Shown here piece by piece: positions 31,894-39,947 of a stretch of DNA of 64,000 nt (position 1 is the first letter of the stretch; each line of letters starts with the position of its first letter). The position numbers and the translations under genes are program-made. This stretch comes from Desertimonas sp963732335 (GTDB lineage: Bacteria > Actinomycetota > Acidimicrobiia > Acidimicrobiales > Ilumatobacteraceae). The notes beneath the pieces were generated by a model. It searched no databases. It was not told the origin of the DNA and saw only the letters and a program-made list of their open reading frames with translations. The DNA lies in NCBI GenBank assembly GCA_963732335.1, contig CAVSZO010000033.1, forward strand, positions 102,051-166,050, given 5' to 3'.

Positions 31894-31983
31894 CACCTGC
31901 CGGTGCGCGTCGGCGGGAAGTGCGCGCTTCTGGCGCCACTTCTCGGCCAGAACTGACCGTTTCGTCGCCCCAGAATCCGCGGG

Positions 31984-32058
31984 TGCCGGCGGAGAGATTC
32001 GAACTCTCACTGTCGGCCGCCTAAAGGCCGTGCCTCCTGCCAGTTGGGCTACGCCGGC
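31984..32058 (-). tRNA. tRNA with anticodon UAG but class I (short variable loop) shape
   Basis: Read on the minus strand, acceptor GCCGGCG pairs fully with CGCCGGC, followed by discriminator A. The anticodon arm CGGCC-TTTAGGC-GGCCG has U33 and anticodon UAG (reads CUA, leucine), and the T arm GAGAG-TTCGAAT-CTCTC is perfect. The D arm (GCC ... GGC) has the GG pair of the D loop but one more base than usual. The variable loop is only ACAGT. Bacterial tRNA-Leu is class II with a long variable arm, so this is not an ordinary tRNA-Leu. CCA is not encoded. It could be a special tRNA or carry a loop error. Confidence 0.7.
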
Positions 32059-32134
32059 AACGAACCCAGGCTACGTCGCAACATGGGCGGACATTCAGTG
32101 AATCGATCGGCTCGCTCGACGCTTTCTCCAGAAG

Positions 32135-32644
32135 GTGAGCGCAGCACTGCAGCTCGGTGCCGGGGTGGACACCGCCGACGGTAAGGCCACGGTGGCCTCG
32201 TTCGAGGCGTTCATCGCCGATGCCCGGATCAAGCTGCGCCGCGCCCTCGTCGCCCGCTACGGCGTCGAGCTCGGCGTCGAGGCGTGTGCTGAAGCGACCG
32301 CCTGGGCGTGGGCCAACCGCGACCGGCTGCTGGCGATGGCCAATCCAGTGGGCTACCTGTACCGGGTCGGGCAGACCGCCGTGCGCAACGAGACGCGTTT
32401 CCATCGGGCGCCACCGTTCCCACCGGAGGCGCGCGACCATGAGATGCCGCTCGCCGAGCCAGGGCTCCACGAGGCGCTGTCCAGGCTCACACCTGATCAA
32501 CGGGCGGCCGTGATGCTCGTACACGCCCACGGCTACCGCTACGCCGAGGCCGCCGACCTCCTCGACATTCCGGTGTCGACGTTGAAGAACCACCTCCACC
32601 GTGGCAGCCGAAGACTGCGCAAGATCCTGGAAAGCCGATCATGA
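32135..32644 (+). CDS. ECF-type RNA polymerase sigma factor
   Basis: 169-residue extracytoplasmic-function sigma factor. Region 2 is divergent (SFEAFIADARIKLRRALVAR, ACAEATAWAWANRDRLLAMA, PVGYLYRVGQTAVRNETR), and region 4 is typical (LSRLTPDQRAAVMLVHAHGY followed by the HTH AEAADLLDIPVSTLKNHLHR). The stop overlaps the start of the next gene (ATGA at 32641-32644), so the two are translationally coupled, the usual arrangement of an ECF sigma factor and its anti-sigma factor. The annotated start is GTG 32135; GTG 32165 is an alternative. No promoter can be named. Confidence 0.85.
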   Translation: MSAALQLGAGVDTADGKATVASFEAFIADARIKLRRALVARYGVELGVEACAEATAWAWANRDRLLAMANPVGYLYRVGQTAVRNETRFHRAPPFPPEARDHEMPLAEPGLHEALSRLTPDQRAAVMLVHAHGYRYAEAADLLDIPVSTLKNHLHRGSRRLRKILESRS

Positions 32645-33361
32645 ATCCCGAACTCGAGCGACGACTGCGGCGATATGGGGCGACGGTCGACGCTGCCGCC
32701 GACGCCGAGGAAACTCGGCGCGGCGCAACCGCCAGCTCCGTTGGCAGCACCGCTCTTGCCGACCTCGACAACGTCGTCGCTCTCGACCATCGACCCCACC
32801 GCTTCTATCGAGTCCTTGCCGTCGCCGCTGCAGCGGTAGCCGTGGTTGCCGGCGCCATCGCCTTCGCCGTCGGTCGTTCGTCGCCATCGACGAACATCGC
32901 CGATCGGCCGATCACGTCCACCGCGCCGGCGGTGACCGAGCCCTCCGGCTCCGACTCGACTCAGCCGGTCGAGGTCGCTCCCCCACTCACGACTTCGCTG
33001 CCGACGACGTCCAACGTGCCCGAGTCCTCGACGGCACCCGCGCCGACGCGACCCACTACGCCGACCGGTGTGTTCGTCGTACACGCCGAGCAACGCCTAC
33101 CACCTCGACATCTGCGACTCGGGCGCAGCCATCCGCCTCGTCCAGGAGCGACTCCGGGCGTCCGTCGACTCCTCCCTCAATGTCGACGGCTACTTCGGCC
33201 CGGGCACACGCAACGCCGTGCGCACGTTCCAGCAGATGCACGGTCTCACCGTCGACGGCCAGGTCGGACCGGCGACCTGGGCGCTCCTCGTGCCTGACGC
33301 GCCGGGCATCGACGTCGACGGCAGCGGCGTCGTCGACCCTGACGAGATCAGTACCGGCTGA
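32641..33361 (+). CDS. Single-pass membrane protein with extracytoplasmic peptidoglycan-binding domain; anti-sigma candidate; frame broken once
   Basis: About 240 residues. It has a cytosolic N-terminal part of 55 residues (MNPELERRLRRYGATVDAAA), one membrane helix (VLAVAAAAVAVVAGAIAFAV), a Ser/Thr/Pro-rich outer stalk (residues 85-140), then, after a frame change near 33075, a peptidoglycan-binding domain (DSGAAIRLVQERLRASVDSS, VDGYFGPGTRNAVRTFQQMH, GLTVDGQVGPATWALL). The ATGA overlap with the ECF gene points to an anti-sigma role, although the N-terminal part lacks a zinc-binding anti-sigma motif. A ligand-binding outer domain on an anti-sigma factor would let the cell sense wall state. Inference from context only. 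Confidence 0.78.
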
Positions 33362-33385
33362 CGCACCACGTGCCACACTCCGGCC

Positions 33386-34474
33386 GTGCTCGTCTTCGAG
33401 GTGCTGGCGTGGGTGGCCATCGCGACGATGGCCGTGCTGCTGGCGACCCAAGTGCTCGGGTGGTCGGGCAGCAGGCTGGTCGTCGGCCTGCAGGCGCTGA
33501 CCCCGTACGTCCTTGCTCTCTCGCTGCCGATTGCCGTCGCGGCGGCCGCCACCCGGAGATGGCCGCTGGCGGTCGCAGCCGGTGTGGCGATGGTTGCCCT
33601 CGTCGTGATGTGCGCGCCGTTGCGCGCCCCGTCAGACCGCTCGTCGCCGCCGGCTGGCGCGCCGCCACTGCGGATCTTCCACGCCAATCTGCTGTACCTC
33701 AACGGACGCACCGCTGAGCTGGCGCGGGTCGTTGCTGCCCTCGACGCGGACGTGCTGGCGTTCACCGAGTACACGCCCGTTCATGCCGGTGGGATGTACG
33801 TCAGCCCGCTTGCCCCGTCGTTCCCCTTCCGCATCGAACATCCCGAGGCGAGCGCCGGCGGGTCGGCGTTGTGGAGCCGCTTCCCACTGACGGAGATCCC
33901 AGCGCCTCCGGCGCTCTACCAGTCGACGGCAGCACTGGTCGACGTCGCCGTGGGTCTTGGGTTGTACGTCGTCCACCCGCCGAACCCGCTCGAACACCTC
34001 GCCCACTGGCACACCGAGCTCAACGGGCTCGCTGCGCTGTACGGGTCCCGGATGGGGCCGGCGGTCGTCATCGGGGATTTCAACGCCACGTACTGGCACC
34101 CCCCGTTTCGCCGGCTTCAAGCTGCCGGTTGGCGCGATGCTCACCAGCGCATCGGCCGCGCCTTCTCCGGCTCGTGGCCGGCGGACAGGCGGTGGTTACC
34201 GCCGATCCTGCGCATCGACCACGCCCTCGTCGACGACTCGTTCGTGGTCGCGGACGTCGTTGACGTCGAGCTTCCCGGCAGCGACCACCGCGGGTTCGTC
34301 GTGACGCTGTCAATCAGTCCGACGGCGCCGGAAGGGCGAGCAGGACGTTCTCGATCACCTCGGGAAGCGACGGATGGATCCAGAACTGCTTCGTCGCCAC
34401 GTCGTGCGCGGTCTGGCCGAACGACATCGCCTGGATCAACGGTTGGATCACCGTCGCCGCCTCGGGACCGATGA
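33386..34474 (+). CDS. Membrane-anchored endonuclease/exonuclease/phosphatase family protein
   Basis: Begins at GTG 33386 with three hydrophobic helices (VLAWVAIATMAVLLATQVLG, LTPYVLALSLPIAVAAAAT, AAGVAMVALVVMCAPL), then an EEP catalytic domain: IFHANLLYLNGRTAELARVV, DADVLAFTEYTP (metal Glu), VVIGDFNATYWHPPFRRL (Asp/Asn) and ELPGSDHRGFVVTLS (terminal His). This plan is common in actinobacteria; substrates may be nucleic acids, phosphoinositides or lipids. The natural end of the domain is near 34315. The last 50 codons overlap mtr on the other strand and are Arg/Ser-rich, so a one-base error probably hides the true stop. No signal for secretion apart from the helices. Confidence 0.85.
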   Translation: MLVFEVLAWVAIATMAVLLATQVLGWSGSRLVVGLQALTPYVLALSLPIAVAAAATRRWPLAVAAGVAMVALVVMCAPLRAPSDRSSPPAGAPPLRIFHANLLYLNGRTAELARVVAALDADVLAFTEYTPVHAGGMYVSPLAPSFPFRIEHPEASAGGSALWSRFPLTEIPAPPALYQSTAALVDVAVGLGLYVVHPPNPLEHLAHWHTELNGLAALYGSRMGPAVVIGDFNATYWHPPFRRLQAAGWRDAHQRIGRAFSGSWPADRRWLPPILRIDHALVDDSFVVADVVDVELPGSDHRGFVVTLSISPTAPEGRAGRSRSPREATDGSRTASSPRRARSGRTTSPGSTVGSPSPPRDR

Positions 34475-35704
34475 CGTGGCCGCCGAGGAGCAGACCGGAT
34501 CGCGGGTCGGCGAGTACCTTGACGAAGCCGGTCGTGTCCTCCCGCGCCCATCCGGCGGCGATGCCGGAATAGTCGTAGCGGGCGGTCACGTAGTCGATCC
34601 TCCGCTGCTCCGCCTGCCACTCCGTGAGTCCCACCATGGCGATCTGCGGGTGGGTGAACACCGCCGACGGAACGAAGCGGTGGTCGCTGCGCACCATCGC
34701 CTCAGGATGGGCAAGATTGTGACGGACGACGCGCATCTCGTGGTTGGCGACATGCTTGAGCTCCCATGGCGAACAGATGTCGCCGAGGGCGAAGATCCCC
34801 TCGACCGACGTCCGCTGGAACTCGTCGACGACCACCAGCCCGGTGTCGGGATCGACGGCGATCCCTGACGCGCCGACGTCGAGGAGATCGCTGTTCGGAA
34901 CCCGGCCGGTCGCGACGAGCACGACGTCCGCTGTGACGCGGCGACCGGCGACGTCCACTTCGACCTCGGACTCCGAGGCGCGAAACGCCGATGGCTGGGT
35001 GCCGCTGAGCAACGTCCAGCGGCGTCGTGCCGCCGCGGTGAACGCCGCCGAGATGTCATCGTCGTGCATGCGCAGCAGGCGGTCGCCGCGGATGACCTGG
35101 ACCACCTCGCTGCCGAAGGCATCGAACACGTGGGCGAACTCGGCGGCGACGAAGCCGCCGCCGAAGATGATGACCGACCGCGGCAACTCGTCGAGATGCA
35201 TGATCGTGTCGGACGTGTGGATGCGAGATCCGAGCGCCAGCCCGTCGACGTCGGGCACCGTCGCCCGGCTCCCGGCGGCGAGTACCCAGCGATCGGCCGT
35301 GATCTCCGTCCCGGTGCCGGTGTCGAGACGCTTGTGCCCGACGAACCTCGCTCGTCCCGGTGTACACGGTGATGTTCGGGCACTCCGGCCCTTCGCGGTA
35401 CGCCTTCCCGGCGGCGGCGATCGGGTCGATTCGACCGAACACCCGATCGATGCAGTGCTGGCCAATCGACGTCGTCGACGGACATCGTCACACCGAGCGG
35501 CGCACCGGCGCGGGCCCCGGCCGCGAGGTCGGCCGGGTGGACGAACATCTTCGTCGGGATGCAGCCGACGTTGACGCACGTGCCGCCGAACTTGCCGTCC
35601 TCGACGATGGCGATGTCGAGGTCGTCGAACTCGGGTCCGGGGATCGAGTTCCCCGATCCGGCGCCGATGATGACGAGATCGTGATGACGCGTTGCGGTCG
35701 TCAT
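34314..35704 (-). CDS. mtr: Mycothione reductase, frame broken
   Basis: FAD-dependent pyridine nucleotide-disulfide reductase that regenerates mycothiol from its disulfide using NADPH. The order matches mycobacterial Mtr: FAD motif HDLVIIGAGSGNSIPGP, redox-active Cys pair GKFGGTCVNVGCIPTKMFVH, VFGRIDPIAAAGKAYREGPE, NADP motif IIFGGGFVAAEFAHVFDAFG, GIFALGDICSPWELKHVANH, and the dimer-interface base QFWIHPSLPEVIENVLLALP. Frame changes lie near 35475 and 35365. ATG 35704. It is downstream of rdgB, and the rdgB frame runs straight into it. With mscR at 7781, it shows that this cell uses mycothiol. Confidence 0.92.
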
Positions 35705-36322
35705 GCCGCGTTTCCCGGGTCCGTCGAGCAGTTGCTGGAACAGCGCGGCGAACGCTTTGCCGCGATGGCTGATCGCCTGCTTCTCGGGGCGCGTCATCTC
35801 GGCGAACGTGCGACCATCGCCGGCCGCGGGCACGAACACGCTGTCGTAGCCGAACCCTTCGTCGCCGCGAGCGTCACGGACGATCTCACCGTCGCACGTT
35901 CCCTCGGCGTACAGCTCGTCGCCATCCGGCCAGACCACCATGGCGATGGTCCGGAAACGGGCACGCCGGTCGGTTGACTCACCAAGGGCGGCAAGCAACT
36001 TCGACCAGTTCTCCTCGTCGGACGCTCCCGGTCCGGCATACGTCGCTGTTTCGACCCCGGGCTGTCCGCCGAGCGCAGCGACTTCCAGCCCGGTGTCGTC
36101 GGCCAGCCCGGGCAGGCCACTGGCACCGGCGATCGCCGTCGCCTTCAAGCGGGCGTTGCCGATCAGCGTGCCGGCGTCCTCGACGACGTCGGGAACGTCG
36201 GCAGGGCGCGGCAGCAGCTCGATCGCCCCGCCGAGAATGCCGGCGATCTCGGCGACCTTCGACGCGTTCGCCGACGCACACACGAGCTGTCGCGGGCGGC
36301 GGCGATGGCCGAGAGCACTCAC
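35701..36322 (-). CDS. rdgB: XTP/dITP pyrophosphatase RdgB/HAM1
   Basis: Removes ITP and XTP from nucleotide pools. From GTG 36322, which overlaps the rph stop (GTGA): QLVCASANASKVAEIAGILG, PDVVEDAGTLIGNARLKATA, GLPGLADDTGLEVAALGGQP (metal Asp), SARYAG-like TATYAGPGASDEENWSKLL, GEIVRDARGDEGFGYDSVFV and FAEMTRPEKQAISHRGKAF. The frame does not meet a stop but continues in phase into mtr. I end it at the TGA inside the mtr ATGA overlap, which requires one missing or extra base near the end. The alternative is a real RdgB-Mtr fusion. Confidence 0.9.
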
Positions 36323-37071
36323 CGCCTTCGCGCTGGGGGTGGCACGGCGATCATCTCGGCCTGGAGGTCGACGATCTCGCCGAGACCGCGCTCGGCGAGG
36401 GCGAGCAAGGTCGCCAGCTCGGAGTGGCTGAACGGCGCCCCCTCGGCGGTGCCCTGGACCTCGACGAACCTCGTCTCGCCACCCGCGATCGGGCGGATCG
36501 TCACCACGTTCATGTCGACGTCGGCGGTGCTGTCCTCGACGTACGGGAGGTCGAGCACCGGGACCCCGTCGACGATTCCGACACTGACCGCAGCGCAGAA
36601 CGAATGCAGCGGATGGGCGGCGAGCCCCTGCGATGCGACGAGCCGGGAGAGGGCGTCGTGCAGGGCGAGGAAGCCGCCGCAGATGCTTGCCGTGCGCGTG
36701 CCGCCATCGGCTTGCAGCACATCGCAGTCGACGACGACCTGGCGCTCCCCGAGGATCGTCAGGTCACACGCCGCGCGCAACGACCTTCCGATGAGGCGCT
36801 GGATCTCGACCGTCCGCCCGCTCTGCTTGCCCTTCGCGGCCTCGCGGTCGACACGCTCCGGCGACGAACCGGGAAGCATCGAGTACTCGGCCGTCACCCA
36901 ACCCTTGCCCGAGCCACGCATCCACCGCGGGACGCTGTCGTCGACGCTCGCCGTACACAGCACCTTGGTCCGCCCGAACGTCACGAGGCACGAGCCGTCG
37001 GCCATCTCGGTGTAGTCGCGTTCGAACGTCACGGGGCGCAGCTCGACGTCGGCTCTGCCATCGGCACGCAT
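36319..37071 (-). CDS. rph: Ribonuclease PH
   Basis: Phosphorolytic 3'-5' exoribonuclease trimming tRNA 3' ends. The start ATG 37071 overlaps the murI stop (TGATG). The whole frame is intact, about 250 residues: DGRADVELRPVTFERDYTEM, SCLVTFGRTKVLCTASVDDS, VTAEYSMLPGSS, RLIGRSLRAACDLTILGERQ, DCDVLQADGGTRTASICGGF and DLPYVEDSTADVDMNVV, with the phosphate-binding Arg residues of the family. It forms an operon murI-rph-rdgB-mtr with overlapping starts and stops; the murI-rph-rdgB order is common in actinobacteria. Confidence 0.95.
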   Translation of the reverse strand: MRADGRADVELRPVTFERDYTEMADGSCLVTFGRTKVLCTASVDDSVPRWMRGSGKGWVTAEYSMLPGSSPERVDREAAKGKQSGRTVEIQRLIGRSLRAACDLTILGERQVVVDCDVLQADGGTRTASICGGFLALHDALSRLVASQGLAAHPLHSFCAAVSVGIVDGVPVLDLPYVEDSTADVDMNVVTIRPIAGGETRFVEVQGTAEGAPFSHSELATLLALAERGLGEIVDLQAEMIAVPPPARRR

Positions 37072-37944
37072 CAATTGGGTGCTCCCTTCTCGACCAGCTC
37101 GACTGGAAGGCTCTCGGCAGTCCCGCCGGTGCCTGGAAGCCACGGTTCAGCGGCGTCCAGTTCGGGTCCGAGCAGGCGCCTGCCGAGCTCGCGGAAGAGC
37201 TGGACGTCGCCGCTGGAAAGGAACCGATGGCGTCCCGCCGGGCCGTCGTGAGGGCGCAGCAGGCCGAGCTCGCCGAGCACCCTCGCCGCGCTGAACGCCG
37301 TCTCGTCGGCCGAGCTGACCAACGTCACGTGGGCTCCCGACGACGTCGCCGATCACCCGGCTGAGGAAGGGATAGTGCGTACACCCGAGCAGCAGGGCAT
37401 CGACGTCGGCGGCGTTGACTGGCGCGAGCAGACGTTCGGCGAGCACCATCACCTCGTCACCGGCGGTCTGGCCGCGCTCGACGAACTCGACGAAGCCGGG
37501 ACACGCCGCGCTGGTGAGCGTGACCTCGCGGCCGGCGACCACCGCGGCGTGCTCGACGGCGCGGACGTAGGCACCAGACGACACGGTGCCGACCGTGCCG
37601 ATGACGGCTGCCCGGCCGCTCGCGGTCGCTTCGACGAGCGCCGCCGCGCCGGGCGCGACGACGTCGATGATCGGCACGGCGAGCTCGTTGCGCAGCTCGT
37701 CGAGACCGGACGCGGCGGCGGTGTTGCAGGCGACGATGATCGCCTTGACGTCGTGGTCGTCGACGAGGCTCGTCGCCAGCTCCCGGGCGAAGCGTCGCAC
37801 CTCCCCGGCGGGCCGCGGTCCGTACGGATAGCGCGCCGTGTCACCGATGTACACGAGGTCTTCGGCCGGGAGCAGGTCGATGACAGCGCGGGCGACGGTC
37901 AGCCCTCCGAACCCGGAGTCGAACATCCCGATCGGCCGATCCAC
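37071..37944 (-). CDS. murI: Glutamate racemase MurI, frame broken once
   Basis: Makes D-glutamate for peptidoglycan. From GTG 37944: IGMFDSGFGGLTVARAVIDL, DLVYIGDTARYPYGPRPAGE, first catalytic Cys in AIIVACNTAAASGLDEL, and second catalytic Cys in DALLLGCTHYPFLSRVIGDV. A frame change near 37330 joins DVVGSP to VTLVSSADETAFSAARVLGE. The C-terminal tail (PGTGGTAESLPVELVEKGAP) overlaps the start of rph. Length about 290, slightly long. First gene of the murI-rph-rdgB-mtr operon. Confidence 0.94.
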
Positions 37945-38060
37945 GGTCAGCAGGCTACGTTCACTGCGTTTCCCGGCCACGCAGGCCGTTGGTGGCCGCT
38001 CGCTCGCTGGCGCTCGCTCGCTCGCATCGGTGCTACCGCCTCGTTGCACCGCCGAGACGT

Positions 38061-38795
38061 TCACCGTGGGCCGACGTCGGTCGAGATCACGGCACCGCCG
38101 AACAGGAATGCGAACACGTAGCCGCCGGCGTTGCTGGCGACGTGAACGATCATCGGGGCGAGGATGCTGCCGGACCGGTAGCGCAGGAAGCACAACCACA
38201 GCCCGAGCAGGAACGTGCCGACCACCGCGATCGCCACCCCGCCGAGCTTGCCGGCCAGCCCGGTGCCGAGCAGCCCTTCGAACACGGGGTTGACGTCGGC
38301 GAGGTTGAGCGACGGCAGCACGTGCCACAGCCCGAACAAGGCGGACGACAGCACGACGGCACGGAACGTCGACATGTGCTTGGCGAAGACTGCCGGAAGT
38401 GCACCCCGAAAGGCGACCTCCTCGAGAAGCACGGTGCCCAGGGGGATGCGGATGAACACCTCGTAGAACAGCCGGGCGATTCCACCGTCGACCCGGCGGT
38501 CGTGGAACAGCTCGTCGAGACCAGGCATCAACAGGGCGACGAGATAGAACCCGAGACCGACGAGGGTGACGGTGAGGCCCCAGCGGGCTCCCTTGGCCCA
38601 GTTCGTCCAACCCATGTCGTACGGTGTGACAAGGCGCGTGGAGATGAACACGACGACCGCGGCGGTCACCAGGTTTGTGGGGACGTAGAGTGCCGCGGGC
38701 ATCACCCGATTGGAGAGAATGTTGCCGATGAGCAGCGTCACGACCACCGCTACGGGGACAGCGGTGAAGGGTCGGGACAGGTACGTCGATTTCAT
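38061..38795 (-). CDS. CPBP-family intramembrane metalloprotease
   Basis: About 244 residues and seven or eight membrane segments. It has the three CPBP/CAAX-protease motifs: LLEEVAFRGALPAVF (catalytic Glu-Glu and Arg), LFGLWHVLPSLNLADV (His), and the late HVASNAGGYVFAFLF (His/Asn). The start ATG 38795 places the first helix at PVAVVVTLLIGNILSNR, but overlaps the start of the divergent acyltransferase by about 30 bases; a shorter start near 38745 would avoid that. Family members cleave prenylated or membrane proteins, or work in bacteriocin self-immunity. Substrate unknown. Confidence 0.85.
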   Translation of the reverse strand: MKSTYLSRPFTAVPVAVVVTLLIGNILSNRVMPAALYVPTNLVTAAVVVFISTRLVTPYDMGWTNWAKGARWGLTVTLVGLGFYLVALLMPGLDELFHDRRVDGGIARLFYEVFIRIPLGTVLLEEVAFRGALPAVFAKHMSTFRAVVLSSALFGLWHVLPSLNLADVNPVFEGLLGTGLAGKLGGVAIAVVGTFLLGLWLCFLRYRSGSILAPMIVHVASNAGGYVFAFLFGGAVISTDVGPR

Positions 38796-39876
38796 TCGGG
38801 CGTTCAGCTTGCTCGTCGTCGTCGCCTGGCACTGGGTGTTCACGATCATCGTGTGGGAAGACGACGGGCCGCATGCCAGCAATCCGCTCGGCTTCACGAC
38901 CGGCCTGTGGGTCCTGACGTGGGCCTTTCAGGTGATGCCGTTGTTCTTCTATGTCGGGGGTTACGGCCATCTGCGCTCGTGGGAGAAGGCGCGCGACCGC
39001 GGGCAATCGATCTGGACGCTAGTCGGCGTCCGCCTCAAGCGCCTTGCTGTGCCGACATTCGCGCTGCTGGGCGTGTGGATCGTGATCGGGATCGCCGTGT
39101 CGGCGGTGTGGGACTGGGCCTGGACGTGGCAGGCGATCAAGCTCGTCGTCAGCCCGTTGTGGTTCATGGGTGTGTACCTCATGTTGGTGCTGATCCTGCC
39201 GGCGGCGCTGTGGCTGCACGAGCGCTTCGACACGATCGTGCTGGTCACTCTGGCGGGCATCGCCGGACTCGTCGACGTCGTTCGGTTCCGCTACGACCTG
39301 CCGGCGTTCGGACTGATCAACATGATCGTCGTGTGGGGCCTCTGCCACCAGCTCGGCTTCTTCTACGACCGCATCGTGTCGGCGCGGCGCACGGTCGACT
39401 GGACGCTGCTGATCGGCGGGGCGTTGGCGCTTGCCGCCCTCGTCAGCAGCGGGCTGTACCCGGGCTCGATGGTCGGCGTCCCCGGTGAGACGTCGAACAT
39501 GGCGCCGCCGACGGTGTGCATCGTCGCTCTCGTCCTGCTCCAGGCGGGGATGCTCGAGATCATCCGTCCGGCCCTCCAGCTTCGCCTCGAGCGCCCGAGC
39601 TGGGAGCGGGTGAACGACGTGATCAACCGCTTCGCCCTGCCTCTGTTCCTGTTCCACACCACGGGCATGGCGCTGTATCGCGCCATCAACTACGTCATCT
39701 TCGGCAATCGCACCGACGTACGCCGCCCCGACCTCTTGTGGTGGCTGACACGTCCGCTGGCGTTCATCGGCCCGCTGCTGTGCACCCTGCCGGTGATCTA
39801 TCTGTTCGGCCGCAAGTGGGTGACCAGAGAGCGACCGGCGTCGATCGTCGCCACGAACGTGCCCTCACCGAGCTGA
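38765..39876 (+). CDS. Acyltransferase family 3 membrane protein
   Basis: About 370 residues with ten or so membrane helices, of the OafA/acyltransferase-3 type that O-acetylates sugars or other surface molecules. The family opening is GRDRYVDFIRAFSLLVVVAW with the catalytic-type His in VAWHWVFTIIVW. Then come FYVGGYGHLRSWEKARDRGQ and GVRLKRLAVPTFALLGVWIV. The C-terminal half ends with FALPLFLFHTTGMALYRAIN. I pick GTG 38765 because the conserved block starts there; upstream in-frame ATGs at 38710 and 38728 overlap the CPBP gene. The frame is intact. It ends 18 bases before a palindromic repeat. Confidence 0.85.
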
Positions 39877-39893
39877 TCGTCCGCCCTCGGGCG

Positions 39894-39941
39894 GATTGGT
39901 GAGTCCAGCGAGCGGAAACCTGCATCGTCAGCTCACCAACG
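39894..39941. repeat. Intergenic palindromic repeat, family B copy 2
   Basis: GATTGGTGA (39894-39902) pairs imperfectly with CTCACCAAC (39932-39940) around about 30 bases. It aligns with the reverse complement of the element at 708-756 over its whole length, with matching ends and inner CTGC and CAG blocks. It lies between convergent genes (acyltransferase and fasciclin protein), so termination is a plausible role. Confidence 0.6.
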
Positions 39942-39947
39942 TGGGCG

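Noticed and set aside
37980..38045. CGCTCGCTCG direct repeat next to murI as a regulatory site
   Set aside because: Short low-complexity GC repeat (GCTCGCTCGC) with no conserved copy elsewhere in the window; could be chance.
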